Assembly: GCA_025916135.1 (NCBI GenBank)
Contig: CP104793.1
Coordinates: forward strand, 868,001 to 932,000
Reading direction: 5' to 3'
Length of the DNA: 64,000 nt
Source: Rhodobacteraceae bacterium D3-12
Lineage (GTDB): Bacteria > Pseudomonadota > Alphaproteobacteria > Rhodobacterales > Rhodobacteraceae
The translations under genes were made by a program, and so were the position numbers. Below, in pieces: positions 25,317 through 34,219 of this stretch; position 1 is the first letter of the stretch; each line of letters opens with the position of its first letter. The notes under the pieces are model-generated. The model was not told the DNA's origin and ran no database searches. It saw nothing but the letters and a program-made list of their open reading frames with translations.

Positions 25317-25795
25317 CTTCTGCCAAAAACACCATTTGCATCTGGTATGACAAAGACGCCGAAGCTGCCGCAAGTTTTTACGCTACTGTTTTCCCGGACA
25401 GCGAAGTCACGGCGGTGAATTTCGCGCCTACCGACTATCCGTCGGGCAAGGCTGGTGACGTTTTGACCGTTCAATTCACGGTCGCGGGAGTACACTGTAT
25501 CGGCCTGAACGGCGGGCCAGCATTCACACAGGATGAGGCGTTTTCGTTTCAGATAGCCACGGACGATTAGGCCGAAACTGACCGTTACTGGAATGCAATC
25601 GTCGACAATGACGGGCAAGCAAGTGCCTGTGGCTGGTGCAAGGACAAATGGGGTGTCTCTTGGCAAATCATACCTCGCGTGTTGACCGATGCCATGGCCG
25701 CCTGCGGGGACCCAGCGCAACGTGCGTTTGAGGCGATGATGCAGATGGGCAAGATTGACGTGGCCAAAATCGAAGAAGCTTTACGGAACCAGTAA
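25313..25795 (+). pseudogene. VOC/PhnB-like protein gene with an in-frame amber codon
   Basis: PhnB-type VOC protein. The frame reads NTICIWYDKDAEAAASFYAT, VFPDSEVTAV and AFSFQIATDD, then TAG (25568-25570), then AETDRYWNAIVDNDGQASAC, GWCKDKWGVSWQIIPRVL and so on to a TAA at 25793. Relatives have Gln at the stop position (TDDQAETDRYW), so CAG has become TAG. The full length would be 160 residues. Coupled to the previous VOC gene by ATGA. The protein is probably lost, since amber acts as a normal stop elsewhere here. Confidence 0.8.
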
Positions 25796-25992
25796 CTCTA
25801 GCATGTCCACCAAGGCGGACCGCATTTGATTGAAAGAATCTGCTGTGAGCAGACTTTGGCGCAAATGCGGCGAACGGCAACAACGTCTGCTGACCGACGT
25901 TCTGGCCGACACGATGCTGCACAATCCACTGACCTGAGCCCCTGAATCTCCTCCAGATTTGTGTAGAGTCCGGCCAACAAAAGGACGGACAA

Positions 25993-26256
25993 ATGAAGGC
26001 ACGATTTACGGACGAACAGATCATAGCGATGATCAAGGAACAGGAATCTGGCGAGAAGACTGCTGATGTATGTCGGCGGCACGGGATCAGCTCGGCGACG
26101 TTCTACAAATACAAATCGAAGTATGGTGGTATGGAGCCGTCTGACGCGAAGCGGTTGCGAGCGTTGGAAGACGAGAACGGCAAGCTGAAGAAGCTGTTGG
26201 CAGAACAGATGTTGGACAACGCAATGTTGCGAGACATCAACTCAAAAAAATGGTGA
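25993..26256 (+). CDS. IS407-like transposase orfA
   Basis: An 87-residue protein. Helix-turn-helix: [20 protein letters not shown] followed by [21 protein letters not shown] coiled-coil-like C-terminus follows ([20 protein letters not shown]). It binds the terminal repeats. The 3' end contains TCA AAA AAA TGG TGA, an A7 run (26244-26250) suited to -1 frameshifting into orfB. RBS AAGGACGGAC. Confidence 0.92.
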   Translation: MKARFTDEQIIAMIKEQESGEKTADVCRRHGISSATFYKYKSKYGGMEPSDAKRLRALEDENGKLKKLLAEQMLDNAMLRDINSKKW

Positions 26257-27089
26257 CGCCCGCCGTGAAGCGGAAAGCTGTGGCGCACCTGATGGAGCAA
26301 CATCAGGTCAGCCAGCGGCGGGCGTGTGATGTGCTACAGATTGATCGATCCACGATACGATATCTGTCGCGACGTGGCGATGATGCTGAACTGCGAGATG
26401 CCATCAAGCGCGTTTCGAGGGAACGGCGTCGGTTTGGTTGCCGTCGGATCCATGTAATGATTGCGCGAGAAGGCTTTGAGGTGAACCATAAGAAGGTCAG
26501 GCGTATCTATCGCGAGGAGAAGCTGCAGGTGCGGCGCAGAGGCGGCAGGAAGCGCGCATTGGGTACAAGAAAGCCGATGGTGCTGCCGGATGGCCCAAAC
26601 CAACGCTGGAGCTTGGACTTTGTATCTGACGCGCTGACGGATGGTCGCCGCTTCCGCATCTTAGCGGTCGTGGATGATTACAGTCGAGAGAACCTGGTGC
26701 TGGTTGCGGACACATCATTGTCGGGCCAACGGGTTGCGCGTGAGCTGGACCGCATCATCGCTGAGCGTGGCATGCCAAAGACGATTGTCTCGGACAATGG
26801 AACCGAGTTCACCAGCATGGCGATCCTCAAATGGGTGCAGGATACCGTCATTGATTGGCACTACATCGCGCCAGGCAAGCCCCAGCAGAACGGTTTCATC
26901 GAAAGCTTCAACGGCAAACTCAGAGATGAATGCCTCAACGAAACACTGTTCGGCACATTGCTGGATGCAAGACAAATGTTGGAACAATGGCAGGAAGATT
27001 ACAATTGGCGCAGACCACATTCAGCCTTGGGCAACCTGACACCGATGAAATTTTTGCAGAGAAAGGCAATGGACAAGATGGCGGCTTAA
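26250..27089 (+). CDS. IS407-like transposase orfB
   Basis: A 279-residue rve-type integrase. An HTH-like start ([20 protein letters not shown]) is followed by the HTH_21 region [20 protein letters not shown]. The catalytic acids are in [35 protein letters not shown] and [20 protein letters not shown]. The C-terminus is [16 protein letters not shown]. The frame is intact, so the element may be active. It overlaps orfA by seven bases. Confidence 0.94.
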   Translation: MVTPAVKRKAVAHLMEQHQVSQRRACDVLQIDRSTIRYLSRRGDDAELRDAIKRVSRERRRFGCRRIHVMIAREGFEVNHKKVRRIYREEKLQVRRRGGRKRALGTRKPMVLPDGPNQRWSLDFVSDALTDGRRFRILAVVDDYSRENLVLVADTSLSGQRVARELDRIIAERGMPKTIVSDNGTEFTSMAILKWVQDTVIDWHYIAPGKPQQNGFIESFNGKLRDECLNETLFGTLLDARQMLEQWQEDYNWRRPHSALGNLTPMKFLQRKAMDKMAA

Positions 27090-27150
27090 CGCCAAAGATT
27101 TAACCCTAAGGACTCCGCGCAAAGATGGAGGGAACTTGGGGCGCAGGTCA

Positions 27151-27313
27151 CTCACACGCGACGCTGCAAGGCAGGACGTGTTCGATTACATCGAGATGTT
27201 TTACAACCCGACACGCAAGCACACAAACAATGGCATGCTGTCACCGGTTGACTATGAAATGAAACAGCAGAAAATGAATGAGGCAGGCGTCTAGGAAACT
27301 AAGGGCACCTCAC
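27151..27313 (+). pseudogene. 3' end of an older IS3-family orfB with its terminal repeat
   Basis: The frame reads TRDAARQDVFDYIEMFYNPT, RKHTNNGMLSPVDYEMK and QQKMNEAGV before TAG (27292-27294). This is the usual C-terminus of a third type of IS3 transposase. The DNA then runs GAAACTAAGGGCACCTCA to 27313, whose inverse TGAGGTGCCC matches the fragment at 21719. The 5' part is missing; the IS407-like element begins immediately to the left. Confidence 0.7.
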
Positions 27314-27569
27314 GTTGCTCCTTGGCGCGCAATCGCATTCGAGTAAAGGATTACAGAAGTTAGCTAACCACTTTCCACAAATCCCGGGCAAGGTCAGTAT
27401 TAGTGCGTGTCGCAGTCGTCGGGGAAGGAAATTCCCTGCTTGCTTTAAAGAAGTCTTCACATTTCCCAAGCGGAAAGGTGGCTTTGAGAAATACCTCTCC
27501 TCCGGTAAATATGTAACCGGCGCTTTGAGTCTAAGCGCTGAATTGTTTGTTCGTTTCGAGGAGAAGTCC

Positions 27570-28835
27570 ATGCAAAACCATGAGTACTCCGGCGCGGCGA
27601 GTGGCGTACCGCGCACTCTAAGTGGCGCACTGTCAATCATTGTCGCGATTGCTACTGTCCTCGCACTCGCCTTCCTGCTTGCCCGGCCCGCTGGCGCCCA
27701 GGATATCGCAGATCTCAAGGCCAGGCTAGCCAATGTCGGCTGCTACAAAGGCGAGCCACCCTATGACGATAAACTGACCCTGAAATTCCGCACCGGTGTA
27801 CGATGCATCAAAAAGAAGATTGGCCAGGACCCGACTGGAGAAATCACGCCCGAGGTGGTGGATTATCTCGCCCGCGTATCAGCGGAAATCCCACCCAGAG
27901 AGGTGATGATTCTCGGCGTGAGCGAGTGGATGATCGAACGCCTCTTGAAGGAAGCCATCGAAGTTACCCATGCCGCCCCGACTGTCTACGCTGGCCCTGT
28001 CCTAGAGGGTGTGCGCGCCTCCCAGCTTCTCAATCGAATCTATCTCGGACAATTTGCCAACATCCCTGCGGCGCAACGTGGCGAAGTAGGCGCAGCCTAC
28101 GCGGCTCTTCTGATAGAGCACAATGCCATGGTGCGTCGTTACGGGCCGGACTGCGTCTACCCTGGCGACACAGAGTACCAGCTGACTCAAACACAAAACA
28201 GTCGCACAGCCTTCGCAATAGGTACGACCGAGCACTACGAGCAACGCTTCTTTGCCCCCCGATCGCATGAGCAGACCGCTCGGATCAGCTTTTCTGCAGT
28301 AGGCATAACCCCAGGCATCAATATTATGCAGGACATGCTGAAAGTCGTTAATCGTGAGGGGTGTCGAAGCTCTCGAACGGCACTCTTGCGCGAAAACCTC
28401 TATAGGTATCTTGCGCGCATGGAGCCTTCAAGTATTGCTCAAATGAAGGTTCGCTACCCCCAACCTGAGCCTATTATGCAGGCAGCCGGCGGTGCAGGCC
28501 TCCCTAAAGACGCTCAATCCTTCAGTACTTCCTGTCTTCTGGGTCGGAGAACGGTCACGGGGCATGGTACCGCATTGAAACTTGCCGCCTTTTGCATCTG
28601 CTTTGAGCGGCACCTGCGCGCTGTTGATAACTCAGGGGCCGACATCTCCAAGGTTTATGGTCACCTCGAGGCAAACTGGGCTTCAGGATATGATCGCTAC
28701 CGATCGGAGAAGCTGGTTAAATCGATCGGCTCGACCTGCGGTAAGGCCCCCAATGAGGAGGATTATGAAAATGGGAAACGCCTGCTAGGGAAGCGAGGTA
28801 TCCCCCTCAATGTGGGGACGCTCGGAATCCGGTAG
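27570..28835 (+). CDS. Secreted protein with a peptidoglycan-binding-like domain
   Basis: A 421-residue protein. The ATG at 27570 follows GAGGAGAAG. Residues 17-45 form a signal peptide (SIIVAIATVLALAFLLARPA, then GA-QD). Residues 46-105 resemble a PG_binding_1 domain (ADLKARLANVGCYKGEPPYD ... DPTGEITPEVVDYL), though with extra cysteines. The 310-residue remainder is helical and contains many cysteines; I do not recognise it. The upstream in-frame extension from 27315 looks non-coding. It stands alone between IS remnants and repeats. Confidence 0.7.
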   Translation: MQNHEYSGAASGVPRTLSGALSIIVAIATVLALAFLLARPAGAQDIADLKARLANVGCYKGEPPYDDKLTLKFRTGVRCIKKKIGQDPTGEITPEVVDYLARVSAEIPPREVMILGVSEWMIERLLKEAIEVTHAAPTVYAGPVLEGVRASQLLNRIYLGQFANIPAAQRGEVGAAYAALLIEHNAMVRRYGPDCVYPGDTEYQLTQTQNSRTAFAIGTTEHYEQRFFAPRSHEQTARISFSAVGITPGINIMQDMLKVVNREGCRSSRTALLRENLYRYLARMEPSSIAQMKVRYPQPEPIMQAAGGAGLPKDAQSFSTSCLLGRRTVTGHGTALKLAAFCICFERHLRAVDNSGADISKVYGHLEANWASGYDRYRSEKLVKSIGSTCGKAPNEEDYENGKRLLGKRGIPLNVGTLGIR

Positions 28836-28854
28836 TCCGGACTTATTTACCGTG

Positions 28855-29320
28855 TTAAGTGTAGCAAGTGACTGGTCGCTCGCCTACCAACCGATGGAGT
28901 TCGCGCTCGCGACGAAAACCAAGCTCGCGAGGCGAATGATAGAAATGTCGGCGTGGCCGACGTTTAGGGGAAAAACCTCGCTGGAAGCCGACATAAAATG
29001 CTCTTTGGGAGGTTCCGCTTCGCAGCGATGAGCTCTTCACCGAAGGTCCGGTTCGGGCCGCCGTCGCTGTGTGGATGGCTTTCGGTTGAGATTCTTGTCC
29101 CCTCAATACTTCAAGGCCGGCTAAATCATACAGAATATGACTTTCTGTAGCGGACTTTCGTGCTCGGCGCAGCGAAGGCTAACTCTGTCTGCGCAGTGTG
29201 AGTTCAGCCATCGCCTGAGTTTGCGGCCGCAGCGAACGGCTGGTTCGGTGGGCCGCACCGCAGCGGTGTGATCGCAAGGTGAAAGTCCGCACTGGGCCGC
29301 CAGCGACGACGACCTGAAGT
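28855..29320. repeat. Gene-free stretch with a dispersed repeat unit
   Basis: No gene. From about 29164 the sequence CGCAGCGAAGGCTAACTCTG ... GTGTGAGTTCAGCCA ... TTTGCGGCCGCAGCGAACG matches units at 31650 and 37690. The preceding 300 bases hold shorter GC-rich direct and inverted copies such as GCTCGCGACGAAAACCAAGC. Likely a non-coding repeat family. Confidence 0.5.
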
Positions 29321-29322
29321 TG

Positions 29323-29955
29323 TTAGATTTCAATGGCCTCGGCGATTGCTAGCGCGTCTTCGAGTTCGACGCCCAAGTACCGGACTGTGCTGTCCATCTT
29401 GGTGTGACCAAGCAGAAGCTGAACCGCTCGCAAGTTGCCAGTCTTCTTGTAGATCTGGGTTACCTTTGTTCGCCTCATCGAATGCGTGCCGTAGGCACTC
29501 GCCTCTAATCCGATTGAAGTGACCCAATCGCGAACGATCCGCGCGTACTGGCGAGTCGAGATATGAAGACGCTCATGGAAGCGGCCCTGCCAAAGGTACT
29601 CTGAGCCGACCATGAGTTCATGCTCCATCCACTTCTCGACCGAGGCTCTTGCGCCCTCGGATATCTCAAAGCGCACCGGTTTTTGCGTTTTGCTTTGCAA
29701 CACGGAAGCCCGTTCTTTGATCTGACCAGATGCCATGACGTCGACGACTTTCATCTTCACCAGGTCGCAGCCTCGAAGTTTGCTGTCGATCGCCATGTTG
29801 AACAGCGCGAGGTCGCGATGATTTTCTGCCAGTTCAAGGCGAACACGGATTGCCCAGACATGCTTTGGCTTCAGCGGTCGTTTCTGACCGACGATGCGGC
29901 CTTTGTTCCATGCAGGGCGAAGTGCGCGAATGGCTGGTAGGTTTGGTGTTTCCAT
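29323..29955 (-). CDS. Tyrosine-type recombinase/integrase
   Basis: A 210-residue integrase. The catalytic set is visible: Arg in DSKLRGCDLVKMKV, Lys in the VLQSKTQKPVRFEI hairpin, HxxR in GTHSMRRTKV, His in LLLGHTKMDS and the nucleophile Tyr in TVRYLG. It is shorter than phage integrases because the N-terminal arm-binding domain is minimal. The ATG at 29955 follows GGAGGATCAGTC; the frame from 30105 adds no similarity. It lies beside dispersed repeats with no obvious attachment site or cassette array. Function could be dimer resolution or mobility. Confidence 0.88.
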   Translation of the reverse strand: METPNLPAIRALRPAWNKGRIVGQKRPLKPKHVWAIRVRLELAENHRDLALFNMAIDSKLRGCDLVKMKVVDVMASGQIKERASVLQSKTQKPVRFEISEGARASVEKWMEHELMVGSEYLWQGRFHERLHISTRQYARIVRDWVTSIGLEASAYGTHSMRRTKVTQIYKKTGNLRAVQLLLGHTKMDSTVRYLGVELEDALAIAEAIEI

Positions 29956-30097
29956 GACTGATCCTCCGATCCGCCATGCCCTCCACAACGACAACCCGAC
30001 GTTGACGAGGGACTTTATCACAGGATTGCTGCGTTGCCTCTGAGGTCGGCTCTGAGCCCGATGTGACGGATGCTGCGTGGGGCACGAAGGGCAGCTT

Positions 30098-30868
30098 TCA
30101 AACATCCGGCCACCTCAGGCTGGACTGACTGGTTTTAAGGAACACCAATCCGACCGCAATTACGGCGATGACGGAGTATGGCAATAAGCTGGAACTGAAC
30201 CACGCATTTGGATCCCGGAACCCTGCGAATATGGCCAGGTTTGCTGCTAAGTTTACGGTGAGATGGATCAGGATCGCAGGCAAAATGGAGCCGCCTGATA
30301 GGGTGTAGGCCGCACCAATGATGACAGCATAGCACATCACATGCCCCGCATAGAGCGGCAATTCAATCTGGGCATGCGGTGAATCAATCGTCCAAAGCGG
30401 CAAATGCCAAACAAACCAGATCGCGCCAACCAGTAGCGACGCCGTCAGCCATCCGATATTTGGATTGAGGCGGTCCTGGAAGTATCCGCGCCAGCCAAGC
30501 TCTTCGCCGAGCGGTCCGAGGATCAGGTTAAATCCGATCACTGCCACAAGAAGGGCGGCACCGAGATTTGTTGTCCCTTCTGGCGCAAAGGGGCGCATCA
30601 CCAGAAAAAGAACCAGCGGCGCGAGAACAAGAGCCCAGGCGGATGCCGGGACAGTCGAGACTTTCACCACCCGTCCTAACAAGTCCATCAGTTCACCATC
30701 CCGCAGACTAAGCAAAATGGCCGCCAGCGACGGGCCCCAGACCATGATCAACCAAAATGGAAGACCGATTGCACTTTCTGGTGATCGTGCGGCGGGTATG
30801 AAGAAAATGCAGGCAAATCCTGCAAGAGAAATGGCAAAGGTAAGTGCCAGAAATTGTAGGAATATCAT
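30098..30868 (-). CDS. CPBP-family intramembrane glutamic endopeptidase
   Basis: An intact 256-residue membrane protein starting at ATG 30868 (MIFLQFLALTFAISLAGFAC). Motif 1 is PLGEELGWRGYFQ, motif 2 is WFVWHLPLW, and the third is LIHLTVNLAANL. Seven or so membrane segments. The start overlaps the end of the repaired TetR frame (TCATGA), so this is a TetR-CPBP operon under the palindrome at 31491. This suggests that the protease is induced by a small ligand. Confidence 0.88.
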   Translation of the reverse strand: MIFLQFLALTFAISLAGFACIFFIPAARSPESAIGLPFWLIMVWGPSLAAILLSLRDGELMDLLGRVVKVSTVPASAWALVLAPLVLFLVMRPFAPEGTTNLGAALLVAVIGFNLILGPLGEELGWRGYFQDRLNPNIGWLTASLLVGAIWFVWHLPLWTIDSPHAQIELPLYAGHVMCYAVIIGAAYTLSGGSILPAILIHLTVNLAANLAIFAGFRDPNAWFSSSLLPYSVIAVIAVGLVFLKTSQSSLRWPDV

Positions 30869-31481
30869 GAAGATGACGCCTTCTGCTTGAGGTCCAAAAG
30901 GATCGGATTGAGTTCTTCGGGAGATTTCAGCAGAGGTGCCAAAGCCTCCAGCGAAGTGGCAGTAAAACCGGCAGCTTGAGCGCTTGACCAATGTCCCAGG
31001 GAATGACCTCGCGCCGGTTAATAAGTGCGTTAATTGTTAGAAATAATTCTACCACGTGTTCGACGTTGATGTCATCGCGGACAAAATTTGTCATACGGGC
31101 AAGCAACGCGTCTTTTAGGACGACCGAGAAAGCCTGCTCAAGTGCGAAAAGGTAATCCAGTTTGTCTTCCAGAGTCTGGAGGGCCGAGACAACGCCCGCA
31201 TCGCCGCCAAGGTGGCTCGATCCATTCAAAAGAAGAACTAGTATCGGTGAAGCTTCTTTGTCGTTGAGTGCATCGGCAAGGCCTCCAACCTCTTCACGGA
31301 CAAGTGCATCCAGCACCGCACGCTTATTCGAGAAATGGTGATACAGCCCGCCGCGGGAGATCCCGCAGGCAAGACGGATGTCCTCCATCTCAGTCTTGGC
31401 CAGCCCCTGTTCTACGACGATCTGGCGGGCCTTCTTCAGGATTTCATCTCGTCGCTCGGACTTTGATAGGCGTGTTCGCAT
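30865..31481 (-). pseudogene. TetR/AcrR-family regulator, frameshifted near its C-terminus
   Basis: The N-terminus SKSERRDEILKKARQIVVEQ is followed by the HTH MEDIRLACGISRGGLYHHFS and NKRAVLDALVREE. The frame runs to a TGA at 30927 with an odd end (LKLPVLLPLRWRLWHLC). One frame over, the sequence reads QAAGFTATSLEALAPLLKSP and EELNPILLDLKQKASSS, a normal TetR end, and stops exactly where the CPBP gene starts. One base is missing near 30990. Repaired length: 205 residues. DNA binding may survive even with the altered tail. I prefer ATG 31481 over the TTG at 31490. Confidence 0.8.
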
Positions 31482-31487
31482 GCGAGT

Positions 31488-31516
31488 CAATTACCGACAC
31501 GTGTCGGTAAGGTCAA
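31488..31516 (-). promoter_or_regulatory. TetR operator inside a leaderless promoter
   Basis: TTACCGACACGTGTCGGTAA (31491-31510) is a perfect 20-bp palindrome. On the minus strand it fills the spacer between -35 TTGACC (31516-31511) and -10 TAATTG (31493-31488), exactly 17 bases apart. The predicted start falls at the ATG (31481), so the message would be leaderless. Autoregulation by the TetR protein is the simple reading. Confidence 0.7.
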
Positions 31517-31589
31517 TGGCATAATGTGAGCATGCCCCGCAAACCCAACCGCCCTTTGGCGGCATCAGGCAAATTAGCGCAATGATTGC

Positions 31590-31894
31590 GGCCGAAATTT
31601 AAGACTGTTTTCGTTGGGGTCCTCGCAAATGCAGCCATTGGCGCAGCCGCAGCGAAGGCACACTCTGTCCCGCGATTTGTGAGTTCGGACGTGACTTATA
31701 TTTGCTCTAGCGGCGAATGACCGCAAAGCGGGCTGCTACCGCAGCACTGATAGATGTCGGTCAACGGCAGGAAAGGGCCGTTCTTGTCGTCAGGGATAGC
31801 GTCTAATGATCAGAATGCTGCGGGTTGCACGAATGGCGAAAATGCCGAAATCCAATCCCTCCGCCCCTCGCTTAGGCCGTTAGGCGGAAATAAC
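31590..31894. repeat. Gene-free stretch with a dispersed repeat unit
   Basis: From about 31650: CGCAGCGAAGGCACACTCTG, then TTGTGAGTTCGGACG, then GCGGCGAATGACCGCAAAGC followed by GGGCTGCTACCGCAGCA and AGGGCCGTTCTTGTCG. The order of blocks matches the unit at 37690-37830. No gene is visible in this interval. Confidence 0.55.
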
Positions 31895-32686
31895 TCAGCT
31901 TCCGTTCTGTTTCTCTCCAATCTGTGCATCGATGATCGCAACAAAACGCGTAACCGTCCCCACATCGTCGGCATCTGAATGTGGGGCTGCGAAACGCCCG
32001 CTATCATTGTCGAAATACTGCCCCGATGCGCGTGTGAACTCATCTGACAGGGCCGCACGGCACAAGATGTCGACCCCAATACTCAGGTCATTGCCGGATG
32101 TGCCGAACCCCTCGCGCACCATCTTGGTGGCCAGAAGAGAACCAGGGTTGACCGCAACCGAAACTGGCCCGTCGGGGTGTTTCGATGCAAAGTCTTGACT
32201 CCACATCGTCAGGGCCAGCTTGCTTTGGGCGTAGGCCTCCATGTCTTGTAGGGGTCGTTTGCCCGCCATCGCGTCCTCATCGATCGGCGCTTGGGCTGCA
32301 GAGGAAAGATGCACAAAGCGGCCGTCTCTTGGGACCACGGGCAACAGAAGGGTCGAGAGCAACGCAGGCGCATAGGTATTCACGACAAACCGGACATCCA
32401 TACCGTCGCTCAAACGCGGCGTAGATGTTTTGAAAACACCTGCATTGTTGGTCACCACATCAATCCGGCTTTCGGCCCGCACCAGATCGCGCGCCATTTG
32501 CGCGATTTGGGACAGGTCCGACATATCGGCCTGAATGGTAGTTAGGTTCGCGCCAATCTCAGCTTTCAGCTCTGCAAGCTTCTCAGCATTGCGGCCATGC
32601 GCAATAACCGTATTGTCAGTCGTCATATAAAATGGGACATCAGAGCGGCTTGAACATTGGAGGCTCTGGTTCGGTTGCGTGATTGA

Positions 32687-33667
32687 TTATGCGGCTTGTT
32701 TTTGATGTTGCAAGCGGCGTTGTCGGATCGTCAGTTTCTTGATCTTCTCCCTTTCTCTCAGAATGGCTTTGTCCCGTCCAAAGTAGACGTCGGCGGGTGT
32801 GACGTTATTCAGGCTCTCGTGGTAGCGCTGGTTGTTGTAGTAGTCGACGAAGGCCCCGATCTGTCGCTCGAGATCACCGGGCAGGTAGTAATTCTCCAGC
32901 AGAACACGGTTCTTCATGGTCTGATGCCATCGTTCTATTTTGCCTTGGGTTTGCGGGTGGAATGGCGCTCCGCGAACGTGGTCCATCTTCTGATCCTCCA
33001 GCCATTTGGCCAGATCGCCAGAGATGTAACAGGATCCGTTGTCGCTGAGCAGACGGGGTTTGTGTCGGACCACGGCCTGGTCGCAGCCCGATGCCTGAAG
33101 CGCCAGCTCGATCGTGCTGGTCACATCCTCGGCCCGCATGTTCGTGCAGAGCTTCCAGGCGATGATGTAGCGGCTGTAGTCGTCGAGGATGGTGGACAGG
33201 TAATACCAGCCCCAGCCAATGATCTTGAAGTAGGTGAAGTCAGTCTGCCACATCTGGTTGATGGCGGTGGTCTTGTCCGTGAACTCATCGGCGGCCTTGA
33301 TCACCACGTAGTCCGGCGCAGTAATCAGATCAGCGGCTTTCAGGATGCGGTAAACCGATGATTCAGAGACAAAATATCGCTTCTCATCGGTATATTTAAC
33401 GGCCAGCTCGCGTGTGGTCAGTGCCTCATGCTCCAACGCAAACTCGATCAGATCGTCACGGCGGATATCAGGGATGCGGTTCCAGACCGACTTTGGACGT
33501 GGCGAACGATCTGCCAAGGCATCCAAGCCACCTTCGACATATCGGTCATACCATCGGTAAAATGTGGTGCGCGGGATGCCCAGCATATCAAGGGTCTTCT
33601 TGGTTGGCAGATGCGACCCTTCAACTGTGCGAATGATCTCCAACTTCTCGGTTGCTGGATACCTCAT
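32687..33667 (-). CDS. IS3-family transposase orfB, copy 2
   Basis: Identical in protein sequence to the orfB of copy 1 (21808-22788), with the same catalytic acids (WQTDFTYF, LSDNGSCY, KIERWHQTMKN) and HTH. The ATG at 33667 overlaps the orfA stop. The -1 slip run A7 lies at 33696-33702. Confidence 0.93.
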   Translation of the reverse strand: MRYPATEKLEIIRTVEGSHLPTKKTLDMLGIPRTTFYRWYDRYVEGGLDALADRSPRPKSVWNRIPDIRRDDLIEFALEHEALTTRELAVKYTDEKRYFVSESSVYRILKAADLITAPDYVVIKAADEFTDKTTAINQMWQTDFTYFKIIGWGWYYLSTILDDYSRYIIAWKLCTNMRAEDVTSTIELALQASGCDQAVVRHKPRLLSDNGSCYISGDLAKWLEDQKMDHVRGAPFHPQTQGKIERWHQTMKNRVLLENYYLPGDLERQIGAFVDYYNNQRYHESLNNVTPADVYFGRDKAILREREKIKKLTIRQRRLQHQKQAA

Positions 33668-34038
33668 TCCTCGAACTCCCCAGCCCCTGTCATGCTTTTT
33701 TTGAGCAGACGGTTTTCCAAGGTGAGGTCGGCCACGCATTCCTTCAGGGCCATGGCCTCAGATCTCAACTCCTTCACCTCAGGCGATGTCGCTTGACGCG
33801 CCGTGTCGCCGGAAAGACGACGCTTTCCAGCCTCAAGGAATTCCTTCGACCAAGTGTAATACAGGCTGTCAGAAATACCCTCGCGGCGACATAACGCCGA
33901 GATGCTTTCCTCCCCGCGCAATCCGGCCAAAACAATGCGGATCTTCTCCTCCGCCGAGTAGGTCTGGCGGGTCTTGCGGCGGATGTTTTTGACCAGCTTG
34001 TCAGCTGCGCCTTTCGATGTTCCGGGCTTCTTGTTCAT
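33664..34038 (-). CDS. IS3-family transposase orfA, copy 2
   Basis: A 124-residue DNA-binding subunit, identical to that of copy 1 (22785-23159): basic N-terminus, ESISALCRREGISDSLYYTW helix-turn-helix, and a leucine-rich C-terminus. Same ribosome site (AAGGAGCGAAG). Confidence 0.92.
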   Translation of the reverse strand: MNKKPGTSKGAADKLVKNIRRKTRQTYSAEEKIRIVLAGLRGEESISALCRREGISDSLYYTWSKEFLEAGKRRLSGDTARQATSPEVKELRSEAMALKECVADLTLENRLLKKSMTGAGEFEE

Positions 34039-34219
34039 CTTCGCTCCTTAAAGGCTACGATGAACCAGAAACCCTCCGTTATTCAAATCCTCATATCTGT
34101 CCCATAGGTGCTGACGTCAGACAACCGTATGTCCCTGGTTCGCCAATGCGATTGCAGTTGCGCGGCCAAGGCCATCGGTCGCGCCGGTGATGAGAATCGT
34201 CTTTGTCATGATCTAATCC

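Larger units (their letters stand above)
25930..27150 (+). mobile_element. IS3-family (IS407-group-like) insertion sequence
   Basis: A 1221-bp element with imperfect terminal repeats: TGACCTGAGCCCCTGAATCT inward from the left, TGACCTGCGCCCCAAGTTCC inward from the right, both ending GGAGTCC or AGAGTCC about 35-40 bp in. It carries orfA and orfB with an A7 slip site. No clear target duplication: the left flank ends CCAC and the right begins CTCA. It has landed in or beside an older IS fossil, whose orfB end follows directly. Confidence 0.88.
32614..34123 (-). mobile_element. IS3-family insertion sequence, copy 2
   Basis: 1510 bp, same ends and same encoded proteins as 21735-23244. Flanked by the direct repeat ACCGTAT (7 bp), a target-site duplication, longer than the 3-5 bp usual for IS3 relatives. 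The insertion is recent: the host SDR frame is otherwise intact. In the minus orientation, like copy 1. Confidence 0.95.
31895..34209 (-). pseudogene. Short-chain dehydrogenase/reductase gene split by the IS3 element
   Basis: The N-terminal part (34209-34124) encodes MTKTILITGATDGLGRATAI and ALANQGHTV, with the NAD(P)-binding TGxxxGxG motif. After the IS the frame resumes IAHGRNAEKLAELKAE and runs through DVVTNNAGVF, the active-site YAQSK and SVAVNPGSLLATKM to 31895. The 7-bp ACCGTAT (32607-32613 and 34124-34130) is duplicated on both sides of the IS, so removing one copy and the IS restores one frame. It is the last gene of the LLM-DUF1330-MDR operon. A shortened C-terminal product without the cofactor site would be inactive. 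Confidence 0.92.

Noticed and set aside
27315-27569. 85-codon N-terminal extension of the secreted protein at 27570
   Set aside because: It would place the clear signal peptide in the middle of the protein, and it overlaps the end of an IS fossil.
29164-31790. Integron with attC sites next to the tyrosine recombinase
   Set aside because: The nearby repeats do not show attC-type simple sites with conserved 7-bp ends around gene cassettes, and the recombinase lacks a recognisable integron-integrase insert.
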